Notes under the pieces: generated by a model | Databases searched by the model: none | What the model was told of the DNA's origin: nothing | Seen by the model: the letters and a program-made list of their open reading frames with translations, nothing else | NCBI GenBank assembly: GCA_018222805.1 | Contig: JAAEZQ010000019.1 | Location: 1 to 62,938 of the forward strand | Reading direction: 5' to 3' | DNA length: 62,938 nucleotides | From: Vibrionaceae bacterium | GTDB taxonomy: Bacteria > Pseudomonadota > Gammaproteobacteria > Enterobacterales > Vibrionaceae | Translations under genes and position numbers: made by a program | Shown: positions 36,155-44,284 of the stretch, piece by piece | Layout: each line of letters opens with the position of its first letter | How positions within the stretch are numbered: position 1 is the first letter of the stretch

Positions 36155-36169
36155 CGATAACGTTTATCA
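36155..36169 (-). promoter_or_regulatory. Fur box upstream of fbpA
   Basis: On the minus strand the sequence TGATAAACGTTATCG matches the 7-1-7 Fur consensus TGATAATnATTATCA at most positions, with a GATAA-N3-TTATC palindrome. It stands 26-40 bases before the fbpA start codon, where bound Fur would block transcription. Confidence 0.65.
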
Positions 36170-36217
36170 GTTGCGTTATTATATTCATGTCGGTTTTAAA
36201 AACAATCTCCAAATAAC

Positions 36218-36247
36218 AAAAAAACCTGCCTTAGTTGGCAGGTTTTT
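36218..36247 (-). terminator. Terminator of glnK-amtB
   Basis: An 11-bp stem (36247-36237 with 36230-36220 read on the minus strand, core CCTGCC/GGCAGG) is followed by a long T run. It ends the amtB transcript before the fbpA promoter. Confidence 0.9.
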
Positions 36248-36284
36248 GATCTCGTTAAGCGTAACTGATTGCAATGCTATTGAT

Positions 36285-37514
36285 TTACTTCGAAGTGACA
36301 AACTCAGGGTAAGCGCCAACGCCACAGTCGTGCATATCCATACCTTCCATCTCTTCGTCTTCCGACACTCGGATACCAACCGTTGCTTTCAAAATTGCCC
36401 AAACAACCAAGCTTGCACCAAATACCCAAGCAAAGATGACTGCCGCCCCTAGAAGCTGTGCACCAAACGTCGCGTCACCATTGCTTAGTGGCACAACCAT
36501 CAGACCAAAGAAGCCACATACACCGTGCACTGAAATCGCACCGACTGGATCATCGATTTTCAGCTTATCTAGGCCGATGATGCTAAATACAACTAGCGCA
36601 CCTGAAACCGCACCGATTGCCACTGAGTATAATGGTGACGGAGATAGAGGGTCTGCCGTGATTGCTACTAGACCAGCTAGCGCACCGTTGAGGATCATCG
36701 TTAAGTCTGCTTTACCCCAAGTGGTTTTACATACGAATAGTGCTGCAATCGCACCTGCGGCTGCCGCTGCGTTGGTGTTCAGGAAGATTTGACCTACCGC
36801 AGTCGCGTTTTCAAAGTCAGACACCATTAGCTGAGAACCGCCATTAAAGCCAAACCAACCAAACCATAGGATGAACGTACCAAGTGTAGCAAGCGGCATG
36901 TTTGAACCTGGAATTGGGTGGATTTCACCATTTTTACCGTATTTACCTTTACGGGCACCTAGTAATAGAACACCAGCTAGAGCTGCAGATGCACCTGCCA
37001 TGTGTACAATACCTGAGCCAGCAAAGTCACTGAAACCCGCTTCTGATAGGAAACCGCCGCCCCAAGTCCAGTAACCTTCCATTGGGTAGATAAATGCAGT
37101 TAGGATTGCAGAGAAGATTAGGAATGACCAAAGCTTCATACGCTCAGCAACCGCACCTGAAACAACAGACATTGCTGTCGCAACAAATACTACCTGGAAG
37201 AAAAAGTCAGATTCTAGAGAGTGGTCAGCGCCTTCACTCTGAGAACCAATCAGGCCACCGATTGATGGTAACCAACCACCTTCACTGTTATCAACGTACA
37301 TGATGTTGTAACCAACAACTAAGTAAGTCGTACAAGCAATAGCGTACAGGCAAAAGTTTTTAGTTAAGATTTCAGTGGTGTTTTTAGAGCGAACTAAGCC
37401 CGCCTCCAGCATCGCAAAACCTGCTGCCATCCACATGACTAACGCACCTGAAATGAGAAAGAAAAAGGTATCTAGTGCGTATCTAAGTTCTGTTACGGTT
37501 GTTGTTAATTCCAT
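36285..37514 (-). CDS. amtB: Ammonium transporter AmtB
   Basis: A 409-residue Amt/Rh-family channel with about eleven transmembrane helices that passes ammonia across the inner membrane. The twin pore histidines are visible in GSGIVHMAG and ISVHGVCGFFG. The N-terminal segment up to about residue 40 contains the first helix rather than a long cleaved signal. It is the second gene of glnK-amtB, and GlnK plugs it when nitrogen is sufficient. Confidence 0.94.
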   Translation of the reverse strand: MELTTTVTELRYALDTFFFLISGALVMWMAAGFAMLEAGLVRSKNTTEILTKNFCLYAIACTTYLVVGYNIMYVDNSEGGWLPSIGGLIGSQSEGADHSLESDFFFQVVFVATAMSVVSGAVAERMKLWSFLIFSAILTAFIYPMEGYWTWGGGFLSEAGFSDFAGSGIVHMAGASAALAGVLLLGARKGKYGKNGEIHPIPGSNMPLATLGTFILWFGWFGFNGGSQLMVSDFENATAVGQIFLNTNAAAAAGAIAALFVCKTTWGKADLTMILNGALAGLVAITADPLSPSPLYSVAIGAVSGALVVFSIIGLDKLKIDDPVGAISVHGVCGFFGLMVVPLSNGDATFGAQLLGAAVIFAWVFGASLVVWAILKATVGIRVSEDEEMEGMDMHDCGVGAYPEFVTSK

Positions 37515-37540
37515 TTTATCGTCTCCAATCCATCGAATTC

Positions 37541-37900
<360 letters not shown>

Positions 37901-37924
37901 CTATCTTCCTTTTGCTCAATATAA

Positions 37925-37940
37925 TCCAAGGTGCGTGCCA
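37925..37940 (-). promoter_or_regulatory. Sigma-54 promoter of glnK-amtB
   Basis: On the minus strand TGGCACGCACCTTGGA fits the -24/-12 consensus TGGCAC-N5-TTGCW with one mismatch. It stands 46-61 bases before the glnK start, so the operon should depend on RpoN and NtrC. Confidence 0.85.
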
Positions 37941-37987
37941 GTTTTTTAACTCATTGTTATATATAGACTTAACCAGTCTTAATGGAA

Positions 37988-38021
37988 TAAAAACAAAAAT
38001 GGCGCACCAATAAGGTGCGCC
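37988..38021 (-). terminator. yacL terminator coinciding with an NtrC-like site
   Basis: An 8-bp palindrome (38001-38008 with 38014-38021, GGCGCACC/GGTGCGCC) with a 5-base centre is followed on the minus strand by ATTTTTGTTTTTA, a clear terminator for yacL. Its GCACC-N5-GGTGC core is also the NtrC enhancer pattern, centred about 80 bp upstream of the glnK sigma-54 promoter. Confidence 0.8.
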
Positions 38022-38070
38022 CCTTTCACAAAAATAAAGCAACCAGTCAATTTAGGTGCAACGACAAAAC

Positions 38071-38439
38071 TTATCGGCTAACGAACTGCTGCCACTGAGA
38101 GATCAATTGCTGAAAGTCTTCCAAACCGCAGCTTGCCACGCTTTCACACTCATACAGTTCGAACTCGCTGTCTTCATCTTGCTCGTAGCCATGCAGCAAT
38201 GCGTTATCTTGCACCGTGACCTCATCGCCACAAATCATCAAACTGATCTCGCGGCCTAATAGCGTGAACTCTTGGGCAGGGTTCCCAATTGCAGAGGCAA
38301 TAAGCGCATTCACTTGAGCAATTTTCTCAAACTGCTTACCGATTTCTTCTTGCAGCCAGCGGCCGACAATTTCGTGGTCCATAGAGCACTGGCAATAGTA
38401 GCTGCCATCAAGGGTATTTTTCTTAAATTCGTAATCCAT
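38071..38439 (-). CDS. yacL: YacL family protein (UPF0231)
   Basis: A 122-residue acidic protein of the conserved YacL/UPF0231 family, found next to acnB in many gamma-proteobacteria. It starts MDYEFKKNTLDGSYYC and ends LISQWQQFVSR, as the family does. No catalytic motif or membrane segment is visible, and the function is unknown. It is divergent from the CdaR-like pseudogene. Confidence 0.85.
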   Translation of the reverse strand: MDYEFKKNTLDGSYYCQCSMDHEIVGRWLQEEIGKQFEKIAQVNALIASAIGNPAQEFTLLGREISLMICGDEVTVQDNALLHGYEQDEDSEFELYECESVASCGLEDFQQLISQWQQFVSR

Positions 38440-38509
38440 GTTTTTCTCTATTGATAACGAGATCAGGTACTATTATCGATAATATTCTTCTAAGGCACCA
38501 TTCTCTAGC

Positions 38510-38767
38510 ATGAAACTGAACGAAGCGATTGCTCGACAGATCGTCGAGCGCACTATGAAGATCATCCCTTAGTCTGTCAATGTTATGGATGAACAAGGAC
38601 GAGTCATAGGTTCGGGAGCCCCTTCTCGCTTGCAGCAAAAACATGAAGGTGCAGTCTATGCCACCGTTAACCGCTCGGTTGACCTTGTTGCCAAGGCGCA
38701 GCAAGAAGCCGAGCTCAATCTTCAGCAAACGTCACGCAATATCACCACTTTGCTTAAACTCGCATAA
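38510..38767 (+). pseudogene. Remnant of a CdaR-like sugar-diacid regulator
   Basis: From the ATG at 38510 the frame reads MKLNEAIARQIVERTMKIIP, an in-frame TAG at 38570-38572, then SVNVMDEQGRVIGSG, a short stretch with HEGA, and ends NITTLLKLA at 38767. This matches the start of the CdaR/SdaR diacid-recognition domain (ERTMxII, NVMDxxGxIIGSG, HEGA), from memory of the E. coli protein. A full CdaR is about 385 residues, with a C-terminal PucR-type helix-turn-helix. Here only about 85 codons remain, with a nonsense codon, and most of the protein is missing. Its own terminator survives at 38793-38824. It is a decayed gene unless the TAG is a sequencing error; even then the protein would be only 85 residues. 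Confidence 0.75.
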
Positions 38768-38792
38768 CCAAACGTACAGTAAACCAATACAA

Positions 38793-38824
38793 CAAAAGCC
38801 TCTGAGTTAAGTGGCTTTTGTTCT
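38793..38824 (+). terminator. Terminator of the CdaR-like remnant
   Basis: An 8-bp stem (38793-38800 with 38813-38820, CAAAAGCC/GGCTTTTG) is followed by TTCTT, 26 bases after the remnant's last stop codon. Confidence 0.6.
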
Positions 38825-38902
38825 TGCCTAGGTTTCCTTATATAAGCCTTGTTCGTCTACCTTTCATATTGCCCGGAGCCTCCACTCTGCCAATCGTCAG
38901 AC

Positions 38903-38937
38903 AATAAAAAAACCGCCAATTTACATCGGCGGCTTTT
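38903..38937 (-). terminator. Terminator of acnB
   Basis: A stem with core CCGCC/GGCGG (38913-38917 with 38928-38932) is followed on the minus strand by a seven-base T run and stands just after the acnB stop codon. Confidence 0.85.
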
Positions 38938-38963
38938 ACGATTACGAGTTATCTAACTTGAGC

Positions 38964-41561
38964 TTATGCTGGCTCTTGGAAGATCACTGTGTCCGCTTTC
39001 TTAGTGTACTGATCCATCTTGTGGAAGTTCAGGTAACGGTAAGTATCCGCTGCTGTCGCGTTGATCTTCGCCGCGTACTCTAGGTACTCTTCCTTAGTTG
39101 GAATACGGCCTAAGATAGCACCTACTGCTGCTAGCTCTGCAGAAGACAGGTAAACATTCGCACCTGTACCCAGACGGTTCGGGAAGTTACGCGTTGAGGT
39201 CGACATTACTGTCGCTTTGTCTGCTACGCGCGCTTGGTTACCCATACATAGCGAACATCCTGGAGTTTCGATACGAACACCAGCACGGCCGTAAATACCG
39301 TAGTAACCTTCTTCCGTTAGCTGGTCGCGGTCCATCTTAGTTGGCGGAGCCACCCATAGACGCGTATCCAGTGAACCACCCCATTGCTCAAGCAGTTTAC
39401 CTGCTGCGCGGAAGTGACCGATGTTGGTCATACATGAACCGATGAAGACTTCATCGATTTGTGTACCTTGCACTTCTGACAGTAGACGAGCGTCATCTGG
39501 ATCGTTTGGCGCACATAGGATTGGCTCGTTGATTTCCGCTAGGTCAATCTCGATTACGTGTGCGTATTCTGCATCCGCATCTGCTTCCATTAGCTCTGGG
39601 TTGTCTAGCCACTCTTGCATTGCAGTGATACGACGTTCGATAGTACGACGGTCGCCGTAACCTTCCGAGATCATCCACTTAAGCATAGTGATGTTTGAGT
39701 TTAGGTATTCTTCGATCGACTCTTGAGACAACTTAACAGTACAACCTGCCGCTGAACGTTCTGCCGATGCATCTGAAAGTTCAAACGCTTGCTCAACCGT
39801 TAGGTGTTCAACACCTTCGATCTCTAGTACGCGGCCAGAGAATTCGTTGATCTTGCCCGCTTTCTCAACCGTCAACAGACCTTGCTTGATGCCGTAGTAA
39901 GGGATTGCATGTACTAGGTCACGTAGCGTGATACCCGGCTGCATTTCACCTTTAAAGCGAACCAAGATTGACTCTGGCATATCCAGTGGCATCACACCTG
40001 TTGCCGCTGCGAATGCTACCAGACCAGAACCCGCTGGGAATGAGATACCTAGAGGGAAACGAGTATGCGAGTCACCACCAGTACCTACAGTGTCAGGCAG
40101 TAGCATACGGTTTAGCCACGAGTGGATAACACCGTCACCTGGACGCAGAGAAACACCGCCACGGTTCATGATGAAATCAGGCAGGGTGTGGTGAGTGTTC
40201 ACGTCAACTGGTTTAGGGTACGCAGAAGTGTGACAGAAAGACTGCATAACAAGGTCTGCTGAGAAACCAAGACACGCAAGGTCTTTAAGCTCATCACGCG
40301 TCATAGGACCCGTAGTATCCTGAGAACCAACCGTAGTCATCTTAGGCTCACAGTAAGTGCCCGGACGAACACCTTCTACGCCACATGCTTTACCAACCAT
40401 CTTCTGAGCAAGCGAGTAACCTTTGCCTGTATCAGCAACGTCACCAGGCTTGCGGAAGATATCTGTAGGCTCTAGACCTAGAGATTGGCGAGCTTTGTCT
40501 GTCAGACCACGACCGATGATCAGTGGGATACGACCACCAGCACGTACTTCGTCGATCAGTACGTCTGTTTTTAACTTGAACTGAGCCAAAGTTTCGCCAG
40601 TTTCGTGGTTACATACTTTGCCTTCAAATGGATAAACGTCAATCACGTCGCCCATGTTCAACTTAGATACGTCAACTTCGATTGGCAGTGCGCCTGCATC
40701 TTCCATTGTGTTAAAGAAGATAGGTGCAATCTTACCGCCCAGTACGTAACCGCCTGCGCGTTTGTTTGGTACGTTAGGGATATCATCGCCCATGAACCAA
40801 AGCACTGAGTTAGTTGCAGATTTACGAGAAGAACCCGTACCTACTACGTCACCAACATAAACTAGCTGATGGCCTTTAGATTGCAGTTCTTCGATCTGTT
40901 TGATTGGACCAATGCTACCTGGCTGGTCTGGGTTGATACCGTCACGCTCGTTCTTAAGCATTGCAAGTGCGTGAACAGGGATATCAGGACGAGACCATGC
41001 ATCTGGTGCTGGAGACAGGTCATCGGTGTTTGTTTCACCAGTTACCTTGAATACTGTCAGAGTGATTTTTTCTTGTAGCTCAGGCTTAGACAGGAACCAT
41101 TCCGCGTCAGCCCAAGATTGCAGAACTTGTTGTGCAAATGCATTGCCTGCTTTCGCTTTCTCTTCAACATCGTAGAAAGCATCAAACATCAGCAGTGTGT
41201 GAGATAGCGCTTTTGCAGCGATTGGTGCTAGCGCGTCGTCATCCAGTAGATCAACGAGTGGCTCGATGTTGTAACCACCTTGCATAGTACCTAGCAACTG
41301 TGCCGCTTTTTCACGGCTAACTAATGGAGAAGAGACTTCACCCTTTGCGACTGCGGTAAGAAAACCAGCCTTAACATAAGCGGCTTCATCAACACCTGGT
41401 GGAATACGGTTCTCTAGTAGGTCAAGAAGGAACTCTTCTTCACCTTGAGGGGGATTTTTAAGAAGTTCCACAAGACCAGCAACTTGCTCAGCGTCTAGTG
41501 GTTTAGGTACAACTCCTTCGGCAGCACGCTCTTCGACGTGTTTACGGTAGGCTTCAAGCAC
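38964..41561 (-). CDS. acnB: Aconitate hydratase B
   Basis: An 865-residue bifunctional aconitase/2-methylisocitrate dehydratase of the citric acid cycle. HEAT-like N-terminal residues 1-160 precede a swivel domain and the three core domains. The 4Fe-4S ligands are the cysteine of [10 protein letters not shown] and both cysteines of [10 protein letters not shown] (about residues 710-775). Near-identity to E. coli AcnB runs from [16 protein letters not shown] to the end. The start is GTG at 41561, with GAGGA nine bases upstream. AcnB is also known as an mRNA-binding protein when its cluster is lost. Confidence 0.97.
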   Translation of the reverse strand: MLEAYRKHVEERAAEGVVPKPLDAEQVAGLVELLKNPPQGEEEFLLDLLENRIPPGVDEAAYVKAGFLTAVAKGEVSSPLVSREKAAQLLGTMQGGYNIEPLVDLLDDDALAPIAAKALSHTLLMFDAFYDVEEKAKAGNAFAQQVLQSWADAEWFLSKPELQEKITLTVFKVTGETNTDDLSPAPDAWSRPDIPVHALAMLKNERDGINPDQPGSIGPIKQIEELQSKGHQLVYVGDVVGTGSSRKSATNSVLWFMGDDIPNVPNKRAGGYVLGGKIAPIFFNTMEDAGALPIEVDVSKLNMGDVIDVYPFEGKVCNHETGETLAQFKLKTDVLIDEVRAGGRIPLIIGRGLTDKARQSLGLEPTDIFRKPGDVADTGKGYSLAQKMVGKACGVEGVRPGTYCEPKMTTVGSQDTTGPMTRDELKDLACLGFSADLVMQSFCHTSAYPKPVDVNTHHTLPDFIMNRGGVSLRPGDGVIHSWLNRMLLPDTVGTGGDSHTRFPLGISFPAGSGLVAFAAATGVMPLDMPESILVRFKGEMQPGITLRDLVHAIPYYGIKQGLLTVEKAGKINEFSGRVLEIEGVEHLTVEQAFELSDASAERSAAGCTVKLSQESIEEYLNSNITMLKWMISEGYGDRRTIERRITAMQEWLDNPELMEADADAEYAHVIEIDLAEINEPILCAPNDPDDARLLSEVQGTQIDEVFIGSCMTNIGHFRAAGKLLEQWGGSLDTRLWVAPPTKMDRDQLTEEGYYGIYGRAGVRIETPGCSLCMGNQARVADKATVMSTSTRNFPNRLGTGANVYLSSAELAAVGAILGRIPTKEEYLEYAAKINATAADTYRYLNFHKMDQYTKKADTVIFQEPA

Positions 41562-41828
41562 GACTTTTTCCTCTCATTGCGGTTCCTCCTTTATTATTAC
41601 TATTGTTAAAGTAAAGGAGTGAACATCCTTGGAAACTTGGCTCTCCATTGCCCTTGTTTTCATTCAATTATGATTGAGAAACAGCGCCGTAGAGGCCAAA
41701 CTGTGGGCCAAAGAATAGCAAATTTAACCTTCAATTAAAATCTCATCATTTTGACCAACATAGCAACTTACGACTAAAGTTCTGCTAATTTTGAGCAAAT
41801 ATGCTTAGGTTATGCCTTCTTGTGCCAA

Positions 41829-44147
41829 TTAATTAAACGAGGTTCCTACGATTAAGTACACAGCATCCAAGTTCTGCTCTGTACGACCGTAAGACAGCAT
41901 TATAGGCCCGATTGGGGAATCAACACCAAAGAATACTGAACCCGCTTTATACAGCGGCGCCTCATTTAAATAGAGATCATTATCCGACCATACGCCGCCA
42001 TACTCCAGCGAGGCACCTATATATACCGGAGCTTCAAACAATCCAAAGTCATTATCGAACCATTTATAACGGTAGACGAGGCTGCTAAAGAATAGATCCT
42101 GCCCAATCAGACTATTTCTCGGAATACCCGATAGGTTTAAAAAGCCACCTAGTTCTCGCGGATCGAGTGGGATGGTAGAGTTTTTACTCTCTACAAAACT
42201 GTATTCGGCATGTCCGACTAAAGTATGACGCTGAAGACTCACTGCACCTTTAAATCGGGCAGAAATTTCATACACAGTATCTTCGACTGAGGTCTCCGAA
42301 TCTAAGAAATCATCCTCCTCTGGGCTTTTGTCATGAGAGACCAAATACTCCAAGTCAACTAATAAGCCACGAGTAGGGAAAGCAAAATCATCGAGTGTGT
42401 CTAAGCGATAACTTGCAAATACGCCGAGTCGGTCAAAATCCAGAGTACCCGCCGATGCCAACGTGGTAAGTTCAATGCTTCCTGTTGAGTATCGAGCTCC
42501 CAACCGTAACTCTTGCCATAACGTGGGTTGAAGGCCAATAGAAAGCTCTGATGTAAAATCACTGTAGGAAACAGGCAGAAAATCATCCACTGCACTAATA
42601 TCAGGGTTTTGGAAGTCATTTAGTGGTAAGTTTCGGCTTTCATTGCTGTAGCTCAGTCGTCCGGAAACAAAAAGCTCTTGGCTAGACATCACTGGCGAGT
42701 ACAGTTCAGCTTCAATCAGCTTATCCGTGCCCATTTCAAGATTAAATGCCAGTTCTGCACCGTGTGAGTTTAGGTTGGTAAAATTCGTCGATAACCCGAT
42801 GCCATACTGGCTGTCAGTATCAAAATCATCTTCAAGGAAAAATCTAAAATTGAGATAATTAGGGCCCCATGATTTTTCGTTGACCGTAAAAACTAATCGT
42901 GTGACGCCTTCTTCTTCCTCAAAGTGGTAAGTAATCAACTCGAATCGATCAAGCGCATATAGGTTTTCAACCGCTTTTTCTATTTCTTGCGCTGGGATTG
43001 TCCGGCCCGTTTCTAAATGTAGACGGTTAGTCAACAGCACATCGCTGTAGTGTGTGTTATTTATGATCACGACGTCATCAACAACACGCTCATCACCGAG
43101 AACTAAGTTTTTTCGAGCCTCTTGTTTATGGTCGATGTAACTCTGGTAATCCGCACTAGATAAACTCAAGCCTTTTAATTTCGACGCCATCGTTTTAGTG
43201 ATTTCATACCCTGACTGAAACGCCGATGGCATCTTATCAAACTCGACGGTTTCCATTTGACCAACATTTGGACGAATGTAGATATCTTGTTCTTGAAGCG
43301 TTTCTATCTGCTCCTGAGTACTGCGGCGTACAAGGTAATTGGAAAGCTGATCGGCTACGGTAAACAGCCCGGTAAAGTCTTCTTTGGTTTTGTAATCGGT
43401 GCTGATATCCACGGCGATAACAACATCCGCGCCCATAGCACGAGCCACATCAACTGGCATATTATTCACCACACCGCCATCAACCAACATATGACCATTT
43501 AATTGATACGGAGGGAGCGCACCCGGCACAGACATACTGGCCATCATCGCATCAACCAAGTAGCCATTACCAATGACGACTTCTTCTAGCTCTAAGATAT
43601 CTGTTGCGACAGAACGATACGGAATGGCCAGTTCATCAAAGGAACCAAAACGTCCCAGATTACCCGTGCTTTCACGCAGGATACGCAGCATGTTTTGCCC
43701 TAGCACCACACCAGTTGGTGCCCTTACCTCAGTCAACCTCAGACCAAGATCGGTGTATATCTGGTAACGATCTTCATACTCTTTATCACGAACTCGGCGC
43801 TGACTTCGGTCTACGCGATCTCGATAACCACTGTTCCAGTCCACAGTGTAGATAAAGCTCTCAATCTCATCTGCACTCATGCCAGTAGCATACAAGCCCC
43901 CAACATAAGCGCCCATGCTCGTACCAGTTATGATATCGACCGGAATATGCATTTCTTCAAGCGCTTTAAGTACACCAATATGTGCGGCACCTTTTGCACC
44001 ACCACCAGCAAGAACCACAGCGATTTTGGGACGCGATACAGAAGACTGTCCCTGAGCCAGGCCAGCAGAAGGCGTGGCGATCAAAAAGAAGCTCACCCAA
44101 AGCGCGACATGGCGAGTTAACGGGCTAAATGACAACTTTTTGAACAT
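41829..44147 (-). CDS. PlpD-like patatin phospholipase autotransporter (type Vd)
   Basis: A 772-residue surface lipase fused to its own outer-membrane barrel. Residues 1-32 are a signal peptide. The patatin domain (about 40-330) has oxyanion motif G48-GGAKG, nucleophile S77 in GTSMG and catalytic D223 in DGGVVNN. One POTRA-like domain (about 350-430) precedes a D15/Omp85-type barrel (about 440-772) ending in GTSFN. This is the layout of Pseudomonas PlpD, a class A phospholipase. No partner exporter is needed. It has its own gene space of about 140 bp from mrcB. Confidence 0.9.
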   Translation of the reverse strand: MFKKLSFSPLTRHVALWVSFFLIATPSAGLAQGQSSVSRPKIAVVLAGGGAKGAAHIGVLKALEEMHIPVDIITGTSMGAYVGGLYATGMSADEIESFIYTVDWNSGYRDRVDRSQRRVRDKEYEDRYQIYTDLGLRLTEVRAPTGVVLGQNMLRILRESTGNLGRFGSFDELAIPYRSVATDILELEEVVIGNGYLVDAMMASMSVPGALPPYQLNGHMLVDGGVVNNMPVDVARAMGADVVIAVDISTDYKTKEDFTGLFTVADQLSNYLVRRSTQEQIETLQEQDIYIRPNVGQMETVEFDKMPSAFQSGYEITKTMASKLKGLSLSSADYQSYIDHKQEARKNLVLGDERVVDDVVIINNTHYSDVLLTNRLHLETGRTIPAQEIEKAVENLYALDRFELITYHFEEEEGVTRLVFTVNEKSWGPNYLNFRFFLEDDFDTDSQYGIGLSTNFTNLNSHGAELAFNLEMGTDKLIEAELYSPVMSSQELFVSGRLSYSNESRNLPLNDFQNPDISAVDDFLPVSYSDFTSELSIGLQPTLWQELRLGARYSTGSIELTTLASAGTLDFDRLGVFASYRLDTLDDFAFPTRGLLVDLEYLVSHDKSPEEDDFLDSETSVEDTVYEISARFKGAVSLQRHTLVGHAEYSFVESKNSTIPLDPRELGGFLNLSGIPRNSLIGQDLFFSSLVYRYKWFDNDFGLFEAPVYIGASLEYGGVWSDNDLYLNEAPLYKAGSVFFGVDSPIGPIMLSYGRTEQNLDAVYLIVGTSFN

Positions 44148-44284
44148 TCACTTTTCCTTTATCGAATCTCTGGCTATCGGGAGCGTGTTGGCAATGTTGG
44201 TGAACCTCACTTCCCTGTCTATACGCTCTAATATGTACTAAGAATTGACCAGTGAAACAAGTTTATACTTGTAGTTTAGCGACA

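Noticed and set aside
38423..38728. 101-residue minus-strand frame over the CdaR-like remnant
   Set aside because: The plus strand carries clear family similarity, and this frame is its shadow.
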